This document shows positions 10,592-20,413 of a stretch of 64,000 nt of DNA, piece after piece; positions within the stretch are counted from its first letter, which is position 1; each line of letters starts with the position of its first letter. The position numbers were made by a program, and so were the translations under genes. The notes below the pieces were generated by a model. The model did not search any database, was not told the DNA's origin, and worked only from the letters and a program-made list of their open reading frames with translations. The DNA lies in NCBI GenBank assembly GCA_019637685.1, contig JAHBVF010000010.1, positions 62,001 through 126,000 on the forward strand, in the 5' to 3' direction. The DNA is from Caldilineaceae bacterium (GTDB lineage: Bacteria; Chloroflexota; Anaerolineae; Caldilineales; Caldilineaceae).

Positions 10592-11569
10592 TCACCCTTG
10601 CATCTCCTCTGCAATGGTATAGTCCACGTGGGCTTTGTAGAGCGCGCTGTGAACCTGCTGGCACTCGTCGATCATCCCGGACAGAAACTCGTGCAGCCCG
10701 TCGGCCAGAATTTCGTCGATCTGCCCGTAGCGCACTTTGGCCTGAATACGGCCTGTGAGCCGTACCACCCGCTGGGAGCGCTGGTTGCCCGTGGCCGCCG
10801 CGATCTGCTGGGCTGCCTGGTGCATCCGGTCGGCACAGAAGTGCAGAGAACGGGGCAACACCGGGTTGAGGAGCAGAAATTCCCCGATGTGGAAGGTGTG
10901 CAAAGTGGGGGTGTATGTCCGACAATAGGCTTCGAACGCGGAGCAGGTCTTGAGCAGGCCCACCCACTGCAAATATTCGTCGGTGGGCAGTGGGTCCAGC
11001 CCGGCATTCTGATAGATGGCGTAGTGGGCGTCCACCAGAGAAGCTGTGGAAATGGCCTTTTCCAAGTAACCGCCGATCTGGATAAACCGCCAGCCTTCGT
11101 CGTGCATCATTGTAGAGGCTGTCAATCCCTGGAAGAGATTGGTGCTGTTCTCGATCTCCCGGAAGAAGGCGTGGGGCTGATCGTTCCACACCTGATCAAA
11201 ACTGCGCTGGTTCAAACTCAGGTAGATGCGGTTGATCTGCTCCCACATCTCCGAGCTGAGTTGCTCCCGAATCTGGCGGGCATTTTCTCGGGCCGCCGAG
11301 ATATACGAGATCAGCGAGTCGCCATTTTCCCGATCAAAGGTCAAGCCCTGAATGGCCTGGTAGGGGTCTATCACATGGAAGTGCCCATTTTCATCGGTCG
11401 GGCGGGGAATGCGCAGGGCATCGAACAAGCGCTGCCAGTGGCGCTCCGCCGCACGGGGGGATTGGCCCACCATTGTATTCAGATGGACATTGATCAGCCG
11501 GGCGGAATGCTCGGCCCGTTCCAGATAGCGGCTCATCCAATAGAGACTGTCTGCAGCCCGTGATAGCAT
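10592..11569 (-). CDS. Alpha-E domain-containing protein (DUF403)
   Basis: 325-residue all-alpha protein starting MLSRAADSLYWMSRYLERAEHSAR, the hallmark of the alpha-E family. The family has no established enzymatic activity but almost always sits beside a circularly permuted ATP-grasp protein and a transglutaminase, as here. Its start lies only 3 bases after the stop of the upstream ATP-grasp gene, implying translational coupling. Cytoplasmic, with no membrane segment. A role as scaffold or partner of the ATP-grasp ligase is inference from gene order. Confidence 0.88.
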   Translation of the reverse strand: MLSRAADSLYWMSRYLERAEHSARLINVHLNTMVGQSPRAAERHWQRLFDALRIPRPTDENGHFHVIDPYQAIQGLTFDRENGDSLISYISAARENARQIREQLSSEMWEQINRIYLSLNQRSFDQVWNDQPHAFFREIENSTNLFQGLTASTMMHDEGWRFIQIGGYLEKAISTASLVDAHYAIYQNAGLDPLPTDEYLQWVGLLKTCSAFEAYCRTYTPTLHTFHIGEFLLLNPVLPRSLHFCADRMHQAAQQIAAATGNQRSQRVVRLTGRIQAKVRYGQIDEILADGLHEFLSGMIDECQQVHSALYKAHVDYTIAEEMQG

Positions 11570-11572
11570 TGC

Positions 11573-13057
11573 CTATTCCTCCAAAACCCAGGTGTCTTTG
11601 CTGCCGCCGCCCTGGGACGAATTGACCACCAGGGAACCCCGGCGCAAGGCCACCCGCGACAGCCCACCGGACACAATTGTTGTCTCATCCGGCGATCCCC
11701 CATAGAGCACATAGGGCCGCAGGTCCACATGCCGGGGTTCCACCTGGCCTTCGATAAAACAGGGCGCTCGCGAGAGGCCGAGGGTGGGCTGGGCAATGTA
11801 GTTGCGGGGCTTGGCAATAATCTGGGCGCGGAACTCTTCCCGCTGCTCCGCGGTGCTGTGGGGACCCACCAGCATCCCATAGCCGCCTGATTCGCCCACG
11901 GCCTTTACAACCAACTCTTCCAGGTGGTCGAGCACATATTTAAGTTGCTGCCTGTCTTCGCATAGATACGTTTCCACGTTGTCCAGAATCGGCTCTTCGC
12001 CCAGATAGTAGCGGATGATGGCGGGGACATAGGCATAGACGGCTTTGTCATCGGCCACACCCGTGCCCAGCGCATTGGCCAGGGCCACATTGCCCTGACG
12101 ATAGGCGTTGAAAATGCCCGGCACGCCCAGGTTGGAATCCGGGCGGAAGGTGAGCGGGTCGATAAAATCGTCGTCAATCCGCCGGTAGATGACATCCACC
12201 CGGCGCAGACCGCCGGTCGTGCGCATATAGACCACCCCGTCGTGTACGGCCAGGTCCCGTCCTTCCACCAGTTCGATGCCCATCTGCCGGGCCAGGAAGG
12301 TGTGCTCGAAATAGGCTGAATTGTAGACGCCGGGGGTCAGCAGCACAACTGTCGGTTCCGGGTTACCGTGGGGGGCCAATCTGCGCAGGGTTGCCAGCAG
12401 TGCCTGGCCGTAGTGATCGATGGGCTGAACCCCATAGCCGCTGAAGAGGCCGGGGAAGACCCGTTTCATCACCTGGCGGTTGGCCAGCATATACGATACC
12501 CCGCTGGGCACGCGCAGGTTGTCTTCCAGCACAGCGAAACTGCCGTCGGGCAGACGCACCAGATCGGACCCCACCACGCAGGTGTAAATGTCTTTGGGTG
12601 TGCGCAGTCCCCGCATTTCCCGGCGGAAATGTTGGCAGGAATAGATCAATTCGTGGGGGACAACCCCTTCATTCAGAATTTTCCCCTCGTGATAAATGTC
12701 CTTCAGAAAGAGATTCAGGGCATAGATGCGCTGCTTCAGCCCGCTTTCGATGGTTGCCCATTCGGCCGCGGTGATAATGCGGGGCAGCAGGTCATAGGGG
12801 AAAATGCGCTCCGTGCCCGCGTCATTGCCATAGACAGTGAAGGTGATTCCCTGATTGAGAAAGGCCTGATCGGCTGCTGTCTGGCGGCGGCCCAACTCTT
12901 CCTGCGGCAATTCGGACAGACGGCGAAAGAGGGGGAGGTAGGGCGCGCGGGGCGTGCCGCTATTGTCGAACATTTCATCCATAAACCGTTCGTCCAACGT
13001 GTAATTGGTGTAGGGTTCCTGGAGATCGCCGAGCATGGAAGTGGTGGCTACTGGCAT
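11573..13057 (-). CDS. Circularly permuted type-2 ATP-grasp protein
   Basis: 494 residues from the preferred ATG at 13057, which has AAAGG seven bases upstream; a GTG ten codons earlier (13087) is possible. The protein carries the DUF404/DUF407 landmarks: [17 protein letters not shown] segment, [46 protein letters not shown] and [12 protein letters not shown]. These belong to a circularly permuted ATP-grasp fold predicted to form amide bonds with ATP. It heads the operon with the alpha-E and transglutaminase genes. The product of this trio is not established, so substrate is left open. Confidence 0.9.
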   Translation of the reverse strand: MPVATTSMLGDLQEPYTNYTLDERFMDEMFDNSGTPRAPYLPLFRRLSELPQEELGRRQTAADQAFLNQGITFTVYGNDAGTERIFPYDLLPRIITAAEWATIESGLKQRIYALNLFLKDIYHEGKILNEGVVPHELIYSCQHFRREMRGLRTPKDIYTCVVGSDLVRLPDGSFAVLEDNLRVPSGVSYMLANRQVMKRVFPGLFSGYGVQPIDHYGQALLATLRRLAPHGNPEPTVVLLTPGVYNSAYFEHTFLARQMGIELVEGRDLAVHDGVVYMRTTGGLRRVDVIYRRIDDDFIDPLTFRPDSNLGVPGIFNAYRQGNVALANALGTGVADDKAVYAYVPAIIRYYLGEEPILDNVETYLCEDRQQLKYVLDHLEELVVKAVGESGGYGMLVGPHSTAEQREEFRAQIIAKPRNYIAQPTLGLSRAPCFIEGQVEPRHVDLRPYVLYGGSPDETTIVSGGLSRVALRRGSLVVNSSQGGGSKDTWVLEE

Positions 13058-13245
13058 GGTTTTGCCTTTGCGGGAAGGGAGCTGCACCGGCGGATCACGA
13101 ATGATCTGCCAGCGCGTCGGGCAGACTCAGTACGGCATTGTTCGCGGGCTGCTGTTGGGCGTGCGTCTGTATGCGCACCAGTCTTATATTGTTTGGGTAG
13201 AGCATCTGATAGACGGGACAAGTCACTGCATGACAACCGGCTGGA

Positions 13246-14571
13246 TCAAACATCCGCTGTGGCTATTTCCGCCACTACCTGCTGCAACCAGTCGAGTATC
13301 GGCTGCCCCAACTCACCCAGCACATCGTGGGCAGCCTCGGAATATCCACTGATATACTGGCCCAGAAATGCGGGGGGAATCTCAAAATTATGCAAAAGCC
13401 CCTGAATCCAGAGGATCTCGCTCCCCAATAAGCCCAGATCGCCCAGTTGCAGCGCGGCCTGGATGGCTCGGGTCAGGTTCAGCCCGGCCACTTCCAGGTG
13501 GCTGGACTGGATATCGCCCCGGTCCATAAGCGTCATCACCTGCGCTTGAATCGCGCTGGCCTTGTGCTGGAAATGGGCAAGTGCTGCTTGAGAAGCGGGG
13601 GGGATGGGGGCTACTTCGGGCAGCGCACGGGGGGCGTGCATCAGCTTTTCCACCCGTTCCACAGCCTGCTGCAATGTGTCGCCCAGATAGTGGCCCGAAA
13701 TCCGCGAGCGCACATCCGGCAGCAGGGAAAATATGCGGCCCGCATAGGCAACTGGCACATCGCGATGGGCCAGATTCGCGGCCATGAACTGCAATGTGGC
13801 CGCGGTGTATAACTGCTGGGCAGTCAACACCACCAGATTTGGTTGCACCACATCCAGGCTCTCTTCCAGCCTTTGCATGGGGACGCTTGCGCCCAGATAT
13901 ACGGTTTCCCAGCCTTTGCGGCGGACCAATAGCTGAAAGAGAAGCTGGCCGATGACGTGCTCCTCTTCGGCAGAACCGGCCACCAGAATACGCCCGGGAC
14001 GCACGGGCGGGGGCGTGGCACTGAGCAGGGATTCCAGTTTGCGGATGACCAGCGCGGATGCGAAATGCTCCTGCTGGACCGAAACTGTCCCCGCGTACCA
14101 GCCCTCGCCGATCTCCCGGATGCCCCGCTGAAGCACTTCCAGGCAGACAACTTCGGTGGGAAAGATGGCAAAACCCTGAGCCAGAACCTGTTCAGCGGCC
14201 CGCTCGTTAAAGCCGAGACACGCTTCGATCCATTTTTGCCGGAACGCGGTCACTTCTTCTCCGTCCACCAACGGCATACCATTCGCCTGATCTGCTACGC
14301 CATATTCCGCGGATTGAAGCGGGTCCTGATTTTCCCCTTCCAATTGCCGCCACAGTTCCACGGCCCGGCTAATGGACATGCCCTCACCCTGGCGGGCCAG
14401 CAGCCAGTGGAGCGTGTCGATATCCCGCTGGGAATAAAGGCGATGGCCGCCGCTGCTTCGATCGGGTTCGGGCAAGCCATAGCGCCGCTCCCACGCGCGC
14501 AAAGTGTCCGGCTTGACGCCTGTCTCCTGGACAACAGCTTTGAGATTGAATGTAGGCGTCGTTGGATCCAT
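13246..14571 (-). CDS. MerR-family regulator with B12-binding domain, CarH/LitR-like
   Basis: 441 residues. Residues 8-60 are a MerR winged helix (VKPDTLRAWERRYGLP, GGHRLYSQRDI). Residues 105-180 form the four-helix bundle that caps cobalamin and contain the diagnostic W-x9-EH motif (Trp158, Glu168-His169) of adenosylcobalamin photoreceptors. Residues 193-320 are the Rossmann-type B12 domain; the axial-ligand motif is present in the form ExHxxG with His205. A C-terminal extension of about 110 residues is unassigned. Characterised CarH proteins repress in the dark and release DNA when light cleaves AdoCbl. It lies upstream of, and in the same direction as, the ATP-grasp operon, 188 bases away. 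Light sensing here is inferred from the motifs. Confidence 0.85.
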   Translation of the reverse strand: MDPTTPTFNLKAVVQETGVKPDTLRAWERRYGLPEPDRSSGGHRLYSQRDIDTLHWLLARQGEGMSISRAVELWRQLEGENQDPLQSAEYGVADQANGMPLVDGEEVTAFRQKWIEACLGFNERAAEQVLAQGFAIFPTEVVCLEVLQRGIREIGEGWYAGTVSVQQEHFASALVIRKLESLLSATPPPVRPGRILVAGSAEEEHVIGQLLFQLLVRRKGWETVYLGASVPMQRLEESLDVVQPNLVVLTAQQLYTAATLQFMAANLAHRDVPVAYAGRIFSLLPDVRSRISGHYLGDTLQQAVERVEKLMHAPRALPEVAPIPPASQAALAHFQHKASAIQAQVMTLMDRGDIQSSHLEVAGLNLTRAIQAALQLGDLGLLGSEILWIQGLLHNFEIPPAFLGQYISGYSEAAHDVLGELGQPILDWLQQVVAEIATADV

Positions 14572-14636
14572 GCACTAGCTCCGTCGTTGATATATTGAAG
14601 ATGCGAGATTGTCACCCATCGAAGCATTTCATAATA

Positions 14637-14666
14637 GTTATATCACACTTGTATATATTTTGTCCA
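14637..14666 (-). promoter_or_regulatory. Putative promoter of the CarH-like gene
   Basis: On the minus strand TGGACA (14666-14661), 18-base spacer, TATAAC (14642-14637), each one base off consensus. The spacer is AT-rich (AAATATATACAAG), which suits a MerR-type operator, but no clear dyad is defined. Confidence 0.45.
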
Positions 14667-14697
14667 GATAAGTACATCTAGTAGCAATGCAGATTGG

Positions 14698-14880
14698 GGA
14701 CAACCGATTCCGGGAATTGGCCAGACCTGGTGCGAATGTCTTGGGCCGTTCAAAGAAAATAAATCCCCGATCCGGCGACAATTTCCCTGAACGGCTTGGG
14801 CTTTTCCAAATCAATTTGGGGAATTTATTTGTTGGAAAAGCCTTGGATCGTCTGGTCGATTCCCGGAATCAGCGCTGATT
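14698..14880. repeat. Structured repeat A, partner of an inverted copy at 16304
   Basis: Ends are inverted repeats (GATTCCGGGAAT near 14706 and ATTCCCGGAATC at 14860). Inside are nested complementary pairs: CCGTTCA/TGAACGG, CTTTTCCAA/TTGGAAAAG and AAATAAATCCCC against GGGGAATTTATTT. The outer parts match the reverse complement of 16304-16376, which lacks the roughly 100-base core. Together with the hairpin at 14887 it fills most of the 430-base gene-free interval between the CarH-like and LacI genes; no coding sequence is evident there. Confidence 0.6.
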
Positions 14881-14886
14881 GACACT

Positions 14887-14907
14887 CCTCCCCCAAACCG
14901 GGGGAGG
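14887..14907. terminator. GC-rich hairpin downstream of LacI gene
   Basis: CCTCCCCC and GGGGGAGG around a 5-base loop, about 100 bases beyond the LacI stop codon. No T-tract follows, so a terminator function is tentative. Confidence 0.35.
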
Positions 14908-15008
14908 TTGGGAGGGGATAAATCTTTGTCAATCACATGAAAAACTATTGAGCCTACAAAAATTTTTTGTTTCCTGCACAGAAAAACAAGAATGTCACCG
15001 ATAAGCGC

Positions 15009-16037
15009 CTATGCTTGCCCGCTGCTGTGGACGACACCCGTGCTTTCGCGCACGATCAGTTCCGGTTGGTGGGTGATCTGCTTGGCAATAAATTCGTCGG
15101 GATATTCAATGGCGTCGTGGGCTGTCTGCAGGGCAACTTTCCCAATCTCGAACAGCCCCTGATGGATTGTTGTCAGCGGCGGCCATAAATAGCGGGATTC
15201 GGGGATATTGTCAAAGCCGACCAGTGCCAGGTCATGGGGTATGGTGTAGCCGCGTCGGTGCGCGGCTTGCAGCGCGCCGATCGCCATCTGGTCGTTGCCC
15301 AGGAAGATGCTGTCGATGTCGCTGCGTTGGGACAACAGTTGGTGCAGCGCAGCTTCTCCGCTTTCTGCGCTCCAGCTGCCGCGGGCCACCAGATCATCCG
15401 TGTTTTCCAGCCCCGCCTGGGCCAGACTTTGCCGCCAGCCGGTCAATCTCTCTCTGGCTTCCCACCAATCCAGCGGCCCGCTGATGTGGCCGATCACCCG
15501 ACAGCCCGTGTCGATCAGATGGTTGACAGCCAAGGCCGCGCCAGCGCGATTATTGGAGTTGATGATTGTGAAGCCTGGCTTGGGTTCCATCGTGACAAAG
15601 ACGATGGGGGGCAATTTTTTGCGCCTTTCCCGCGTGAACCAGCGACGGTTGTTGCCAACCTGATGCACGGCCCAGATAATGCCGTCCACCCCCCTGGCCA
15701 CCAGATTGGTGATGGTAGACTCCACGTCCGCCTGGGAAGGATCCCGCATCAGGCTCAGCAGGAGGGAATAGCCCAATTCTTCGGCCTGCGCTTCGATACC
15801 GCTGAGAATACGCGAGGGGCCAAACTGGTCGATCTCCGATGTGATGACCGCTATGAAATGGCTGCGGCGGTTGACAAGACTGCGAGCCAGGAGATTGGGT
15901 TTGTATCCCAATTCTTCGATGGCTTGAAAGATGCGGGCGCGTGTCTTGGCAGAAACCGGGCGTTTTCCCGTGAGAGTGTTGGAGACTGTGCCGGGCGAAA
16001 CACCGGCAGCCTGGGCGACGTGCTTGACTGTGATCAT
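15009..16037 (-). CDS. LacI-family transcriptional regulator
   Basis: 342 residues. An N-terminal helix-turn-helix (ITVKHVAQAAGVSPGTVSNTLTGKRPVS, residues 2-30) and hinge (YKPNLLARSL) are followed by a periplasmic-binding-protein-like effector domain ending with the dimer face and NIPESRYLWPPLTTI. The hinge Leu needed for minor-groove insertion is present (ARSL). It probably senses a sugar or derivative. The gene faces away from the ABC transporter operon starting at 16943 and is flanked on both sides by inverted copies of one repeat, so it may regulate itself and that operon; this is inference. No strong ribosome site precedes the ATG. Confidence 0.92.
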   Translation of the reverse strand: MITVKHVAQAAGVSPGTVSNTLTGKRPVSAKTRARIFQAIEELGYKPNLLARSLVNRRSHFIAVITSEIDQFGPSRILSGIEAQAEELGYSLLLSLMRDPSQADVESTITNLVARGVDGIIWAVHQVGNNRRWFTRERRKKLPPIVFVTMEPKPGFTIINSNNRAGAALAVNHLIDTGCRVIGHISGPLDWWEARERLTGWRQSLAQAGLENTDDLVARGSWSAESGEAALHQLLSQRSDIDSIFLGNDQMAIGALQAAHRRGYTIPHDLALVGFDNIPESRYLWPPLTTIHQGLFEIGKVALQTAHDAIEYPDEFIAKQITHQPELIVRESTGVVHSSGQA

Positions 16038-16303
16038 ACAGGGCGGAGAACCTCGGCAGTTTTGTCTGTGACAGTGACTGGATTTGTAAAATGAGGAAAG
16101 TTGCTATTGATAGACAGTGGTGAACGCGGATAAGCACAGTGGATAAGAGCAGAAAAGATGAACGCACAGGGATAAATTTGCGCTCACCCGCGTATTCTGT
16201 AGACGCGTTTTAGGGCTGGTTGGGTGGGAATGGCCTGATGGGAAGGAGTATAGTGGAACCGTGGAGGTGTGTCAACGGACAAAAAAAGTGCGGGGCCGCG
16301 AGG

Positions 16304-16378
16304 CGCTGATTGGGAATCGACCGGACGGTCCAGGGCATTCGCACCAGGTTTGGTCGATTTCCGGAATCGGTTGCCCTA
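16304..16378 (-). repeat. Repeat B, short inverted copy of repeat A
   Basis: The reverse complement aligns with the two ends of repeat A at 14698-14880 (CAACCGATTCCGG, ACCTGGTGCGAATG, GGTCGATTCCC, AATCAGCGC) and omits its core. It includes the near-palindrome GATTTCCGGAATC at 16356-16368, which could alternatively be an operator. Confidence 0.55.
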
Positions 16379-16620
16379 ATCTGAATTGCACCCGACAAAA
16401 AAAATCGGATTTGACAAAGCGCGCTGGACTTATTACAATTGCATTCGTCCCCGTATTAAAACGTTTTTGGAAGAATTTTTGAAATTTTTTGTAGGTATCA
16501 GAATGATGGTGAAATTATCAACGTAAAGATGCAAAGATTTGTAGATTCTCCTCTGCGCCTTTGCATCTTTGTGCCTTTGCGTTAAATAATGGCCTTTTCA
16601 TCATCCCGTTGATCAGTACA

Positions 16621-16698
16621 CTGAAAACAAAGTTATTCGACTACAGAAGTTCGACTTTTCTGAAAAGTCGAACTTCTACAAAACTTTGTCGACGCTGC
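16621..16698. repeat. GTTCGACTTTT palindromic element, copy 1
   Basis: A perfect 15-bp stem (16645-16659 with 16663-16677) with a 3-base loop is enclosed by AACAAAGTT (16626-16634) and AACTTTGT (16682-16689). The same arrangement recurs at 48621 and 51381. Confidence 0.75.
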
Positions 16699-16868
16699 AA
16701 TCAGTACAGTTTTTGAAATTTTTGCTGGGAATGCCATCCTCACCTTCCCGATCCACCCACATCGGGTCAATTGTACTGCTAATAGCCGAATGTGTCTGCT
16801 GATACAGCGAATTTCAAGACGCATTCTACCTAATTGTATATTGCTTGGGAATCCAAAGATGGATACAT

Positions 16869-16898
16869 AAAATCGACGCGTATTCACGCGTTGATTTT
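16869..16898. promoter_or_regulatory. Inverted repeat just upstream of ABC operon
   Basis: AAAATCGACGCGT (16869-16881) and ACGCGTTGATTTT (16886-16898) are inverted repeats with one mismatch and a 4-base gap, 44 bases before the first ABC gene. It could be an operator for a dimeric regulator such as the nearby LacI protein, or a leader hairpin. Confidence 0.4.
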
Positions 16899-16942
16899 GG
16901 GTATCGTCGCTCTTTTGTTTCTCGTCACCTGAGGAATGTCCG

Positions 16943-17956
16943 GTGGAACCAACGATCAAGTCTACCCCCGAACCCCTTCTGGAAATCAAGAATCTTAAAA
17001 CGTATTTCTTTTTGGAACGCGCCACTGTAAAAGCAGTAAATGGCGTCAATTTGACATTGGGTCGCCAATCCACGCTGGGTGTGGTGGGGGAAAGCGGGTG
17101 CGGCAAAAGTGTGACAGCCCATTCCATTATGCGACTGATCAAAGAGCCGCCGGGCAAAATTGTGGAAGGGGAAATGCTTCTTCACCAGGACGACGGCACT
17201 GTTGTCGATCTGGTCAAACTGAACCCCAGGGGCAGGCAGATTCGGGAGATTCGGGGTGGGGAGATCGCTATGATCTTCCAGGAGCCGATGACTTCTCTGA
17301 ATCCGCTCCACACCATTGGGGATCAGATTGCCGAAGTTGTGATGCTGCATCAGGACGTTAATAAGAAACAGGCATTGGAGCGCGCCGAGGAGATGCTTCA
17401 GCGGGTGCGTATTGCCGCTCCGGCCCAGCGCCTCCACGAATTTCCCCATCAATTGAGCGGTGGAATGCGCCAGCGGGTGATGATCGCTCTGGCCCTTTCC
17501 TGCAATCCGAAGATTCTGGTGGCCGACGAACCGACCACTGCGTTAGATGTGACGGTTCAGGCGCAAATTTTGGAACTTATGCAGGAGTTGCAGACTGACT
17601 TCGATTCATCAATTATGCTGATTACCCACAATCTGGGGGTGGTTTCCCAGGTGGCGGATGAGATTGCTGTCATGTATCTGGGCAAAGTTGTCGAGTTTGC
17701 CGATGTTCATACCCTCTTTCACAATCCCAAACATCCCTACACCGAAGGACTGCTCAAGTCTGTGCCTGTGCTGGGCAAAAAGACGAAAATGCTCATTCCC
17801 ATTGAGGGGATGGTCCCCAGCGCCACCATAGACATCCGCGGCTGTGCCTTTGCCGAACGCTGCCCCCACCGTATGCAGATCTGTGATGAGCAATCTCCAG
17901 AATTGAGATCCATTGGGAGCAACGGCCATTTGGTGGCCTGTTGGCTGCACGAATAA
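16943..17956 (+). CDS. Peptide/oligosaccharide ABC transporter ATPase (DppD/OppD type)
   Basis: 337-residue ATPase. Walker A is GESGCGKS (about residue 52), the signature LSGGMRQRV, and Walker [13 protein letters not shown]; the C-terminal oligopeptide-transporter extension has the expected [15 protein letters not shown] cysteine pattern. It energises import together with the DppF-type partner at 24544 and the two permeases. The GTG start at 16943 is supported by GAGGA seven bases upstream. It is the first gene of an operon: ATPase, binding protein, two permeases, multiheme cytochrome, second ATPase, small membrane protein. The substrate could be a peptide or, given the many glycosidases nearby, an oligosaccharide. 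Confidence 0.93.
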   Translation: MEPTIKSTPEPLLEIKNLKTYFFLERATVKAVNGVNLTLGRQSTLGVVGESGCGKSVTAHSIMRLIKEPPGKIVEGEMLLHQDDGTVVDLVKLNPRGRQIREIRGGEIAMIFQEPMTSLNPLHTIGDQIAEVVMLHQDVNKKQALERAEEMLQRVRIAAPAQRLHEFPHQLSGGMRQRVMIALALSCNPKILVADEPTTALDVTVQAQILELMQELQTDFDSSIMLITHNLGVVSQVADEIAVMYLGKVVEFADVHTLFHNPKHPYTEGLLKSVPVLGKKTKMLIPIEGMVPSATIDIRGCAFAERCPHRMQICDEQSPELRSIGSNGHLVACWLHE

Positions 17957-18122
17957 GCCAAAGGCGGGTGGCGGATTCTCGCTGAATGGCGGGGCTGCTG
18001 GCTGTAACCGGCGTGGTTCCTTGGCCGAAATCCATGCCTGGCAAAACACCGATATTATCTCCACCGGAATCATCCGGTTTTTAGCTCACCGTTTCTTTTT
18101 GTATCAACCCAGGAGGAACAGT

Positions 18123-20351
18123 ATGACAAGACGAAGAGTAGTGCTTTCGCTGTTGTTCGGGCTTTTGCTGATGGTGCTGGCGGCCTGTGGGCCGACCGAA
18201 GCACCCGCGGCTGAAGCACCGGCGGCAACCCCTGCCGCGGCCGAACCGGCTGCACCCGCGGCCGCCGAGCCGGCCAAGCCTGCTGAAGCTGCACCCGCCG
18301 AGGCCGCGCCTGCCGAGGCTGCGATGATCGACACGCCCTATGGCCAGCGCCCAGCCGACACGATTGAGTACCCGGATCCACCGGAACTGGACCTGGGCGG
18401 CGCTGCGGTCAACCGTATGCCTATCAGTGAAATTGTCACCTACAAGGCTCTGCCCGAATACCACGAGCCGGAGTGGGTGACAAAGCTGGTGGAAGCCGGT
18501 GAACTGCCGCCTGTGGCCGACCGCCTGCCCAAGGAACCGAAAGTCATCCTGGCTGGTGGCATGTCCGACGGCATCGGTGTCTATGGCGATGTCTGGCGGG
18601 ATTTCTCGGCCTGTCCCACCGCCGGTTGGAACAATGGCGCTGGCGTTACCGCAGGCTGGTTTGGCATTGAGTCCATGTCCTTCAACTACCAGGCATTGGT
18701 CAAAACAGGCCCGCTTTTCCGCGCGGATCAGGACATTGAACCCTTCCCCAATCTGGCAAAAAGTTGGGAGTGGAGCGAGGACGGCATGCAGTTGACCATG
18801 CACCTGCTGGAGGGCGCCAAATGGTCGGATGGTGAGCCATTTACCGCGGATGATGTGATCTTCACCTGGGAAGACCTGATCAATGATCCCCAGGTTGTGC
18901 GCAACGGTGTCAAGGGCGATGCTTTCGACTTGGATGGTACACCCTCGATTTTGGAAAAGGTGGACGACTACACCATCCGCTGGACCTTTGCCGTGGCCAA
19001 ACCTTTGCAACTCTTCTATATTATGGACGAGGGCGACTTCAATGTTTCGCCCGCGCACGAAATCAAGCCATTGCACCCCAAGTACAACAGCAGCATGGAC
19101 TACAAGTCCTTTGCCAATGCCCTGGAACCGGAAAAGCTGCCGATTGCCACTATGGGGCCGTGGGTTCCTGTGGAGTATAAGACCGACGAGCTGCTGATTA
19201 TGCGCCGCAATCCCTATTTCTGGGAAGTGGACGAAGCCGGCAACCAACTCCCGTACATCGACGAAGCGGTTTACCAGAAAGGCCCCAGCGGCGTGGGGCG
19301 CACCCTCTGCACCCTGGCCGGTGGCTGCGACCACACCAATCTGGAGAACCCCTCCAGCGAGTTTGTGGAAGCCCTCAAGCGTCAGCAAGAACCGGATGCG
19401 CAGTTCATTATGAACTGGGGACCCGAAGACCTGGTCTTCAATCTGGAACTAAACCAGTCCGAAACTTTGGGCATCACCAGCGACCGGGATAAGGCCATCC
19501 GCCAACTTTTCCGCGAGGACAAATTCCGCCAGGCATTAAGTCACGCTATCGACCGGGATGGTATCGCCCAGTCTATTATGCGCGGTCCCTTCTTGCGTGC
19601 TTTCCCCGGCGGTCTCTTCCCTGCTTCGCCGGAGTATGACAAGGCGTCGGTGGTCTACTATCCTTTTGACGTAGAAAAGGCCAAATCCTTGCTGGCCGAG
19701 ATCGGTCTGGAAGACACGGACGGCAACGGTATTCTCAACTTCACAGAGGGAACCGAAGCGGGTCAGGACGTGATCGTAGCCCTTTCCACGTCTCAGGATG
19801 CGGCAGAGACGGTGACTATTGGCGACCAGTTGGCTGCCATGTTCGCTACTGTAGGCATCAAAGTTAATGCCCGGCCCATGACTAGCCAGACACGCACCGA
19901 CGTTTTTAGCAGCGGTGAGTGGGATATGGCGATGAACCGCACCAGCGACTTTGATCTGCCCTTCAAGAACTGTGCAAACCTGGCGCCGCTCACTGCCCAA
20001 ACGCCGAACTGGAACCGACAGGCCGAAGGTGTCGAGCGCCCGTTACGGGATTGGGAACAGGATATGGTTGATACGATCACAACCTATTGCAGTTCTCATG
20101 ACGTTGCCGAGCGCAAACAGTTGATCAACCACTATAACTTCCTCTTTACCCTGCACAACTACTCGCTGGGGACGATTATTGGGCGCAAGGGCCTGGCTCT
20201 GGCCAAGCGCTTCAAGAACGTGCCCGGTGGCACCCCACCGTATATGTACCAATGGGTCGAGGATGCGATTATGTCCGAGACCATCTGGACACCTGTAGAA
20301 GAGCAGAACCAGCAAGTGCGCCCGGAGACGATTCCTGTCTACGGAAACTAA
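18123..20351 (+). CDS. ABC transporter substrate-binding lipoprotein (SBP family 5)
   Basis: 742 residues, longer than typical DppA/OppA (about 530-600). An N-terminal lipoprotein signal ends in a lipobox with Cys22 (LMVLAAC), followed by an Ala/Pro/Glu-rich linker of about 45 residues that tethers the domain to the membrane. The body is the type-5 binding fold (SWEWSEDGMQLTMHL, GAKWSDGEPFTADDVIFTWE, FREDKFRQALSHAIDRDGIAQ). The frame is open 70 codons upstream, but the ATG at 18123 has AGGAGG at optimal distance and gives the signal peptide. It delivers ligand to the permeases encoded downstream. Two hairpins follow the gene, consistent with a higher level of binding protein than of permease. 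Confidence 0.93.
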   Translation: MTRRRVVLSLLFGLLLMVLAACGPTEAPAAEAPAATPAAAEPAAPAAAEPAKPAEAAPAEAAPAEAAMIDTPYGQRPADTIEYPDPPELDLGGAAVNRMPISEIVTYKALPEYHEPEWVTKLVEAGELPPVADRLPKEPKVILAGGMSDGIGVYGDVWRDFSACPTAGWNNGAGVTAGWFGIESMSFNYQALVKTGPLFRADQDIEPFPNLAKSWEWSEDGMQLTMHLLEGAKWSDGEPFTADDVIFTWEDLINDPQVVRNGVKGDAFDLDGTPSILEKVDDYTIRWTFAVAKPLQLFYIMDEGDFNVSPAHEIKPLHPKYNSSMDYKSFANALEPEKLPIATMGPWVPVEYKTDELLIMRRNPYFWEVDEAGNQLPYIDEAVYQKGPSGVGRTLCTLAGGCDHTNLENPSSEFVEALKRQQEPDAQFIMNWGPEDLVFNLELNQSETLGITSDRDKAIRQLFREDKFRQALSHAIDRDGIAQSIMRGPFLRAFPGGLFPASPEYDKASVVYYPFDVEKAKSLLAEIGLEDTDGNGILNFTEGTEAGQDVIVALSTSQDAAETVTIGDQLAAMFATVGIKVNARPMTSQTRTDVFSSGEWDMAMNRTSDFDLPFKNCANLAPLTAQTPNWNRQAEGVERPLRDWEQDMVDTITTYCSSHDVAERKQLINHYNFLFTLHNYSLGTIIGRKGLALAKRFKNVPGGTPPYMYQWVEDAIMSETIWTPVEEQNQQVRPETIPVYGN

Positions 20352-20368
20352 TCTGTCGTTGTAAAGAC

Positions 20369-20394
20369 CTGCCAGGTTTTCCGAAACCTGGCAG
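20369..20394. repeat. CTGCCAGGTTT palindrome, intergenic copy
   Basis: 11-bp perfect stem with loop TCCG, 17 bases after the binding-protein stop codon. The same sequence, two base pairs longer, lies inside the GH95 gene at 59876-59905. Confidence 0.7.
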
Positions 20395-20413
20395 AGCTGA
20401 TTGTCCTGTTCGG

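Larger units (their letters stand above)
16038..16942. other. 905-base intergenic region full of repeats
   Basis: No convincing gene. In order it holds a copy of the ACGCGGATAA-type repeat (16115-16185), repeat B (16304-16378), an AT-rich stretch, an inverted repeat built from CTTTGCATCTTTG words (16520-16583), a GTTCGACTTTT palindrome (16621-16698), and a 13-bp hairpin just before the ABC operon (16869-16898). Confidence 0.6.

Noticed and set aside
14698..14880. Riboswitch upstream or downstream of regulator genes
   Set aside because: The fold is elaborate but its ends recur as an inverted copy at 16304 without the core, which favours a mobile repeat; no known riboswitch core was recognised.
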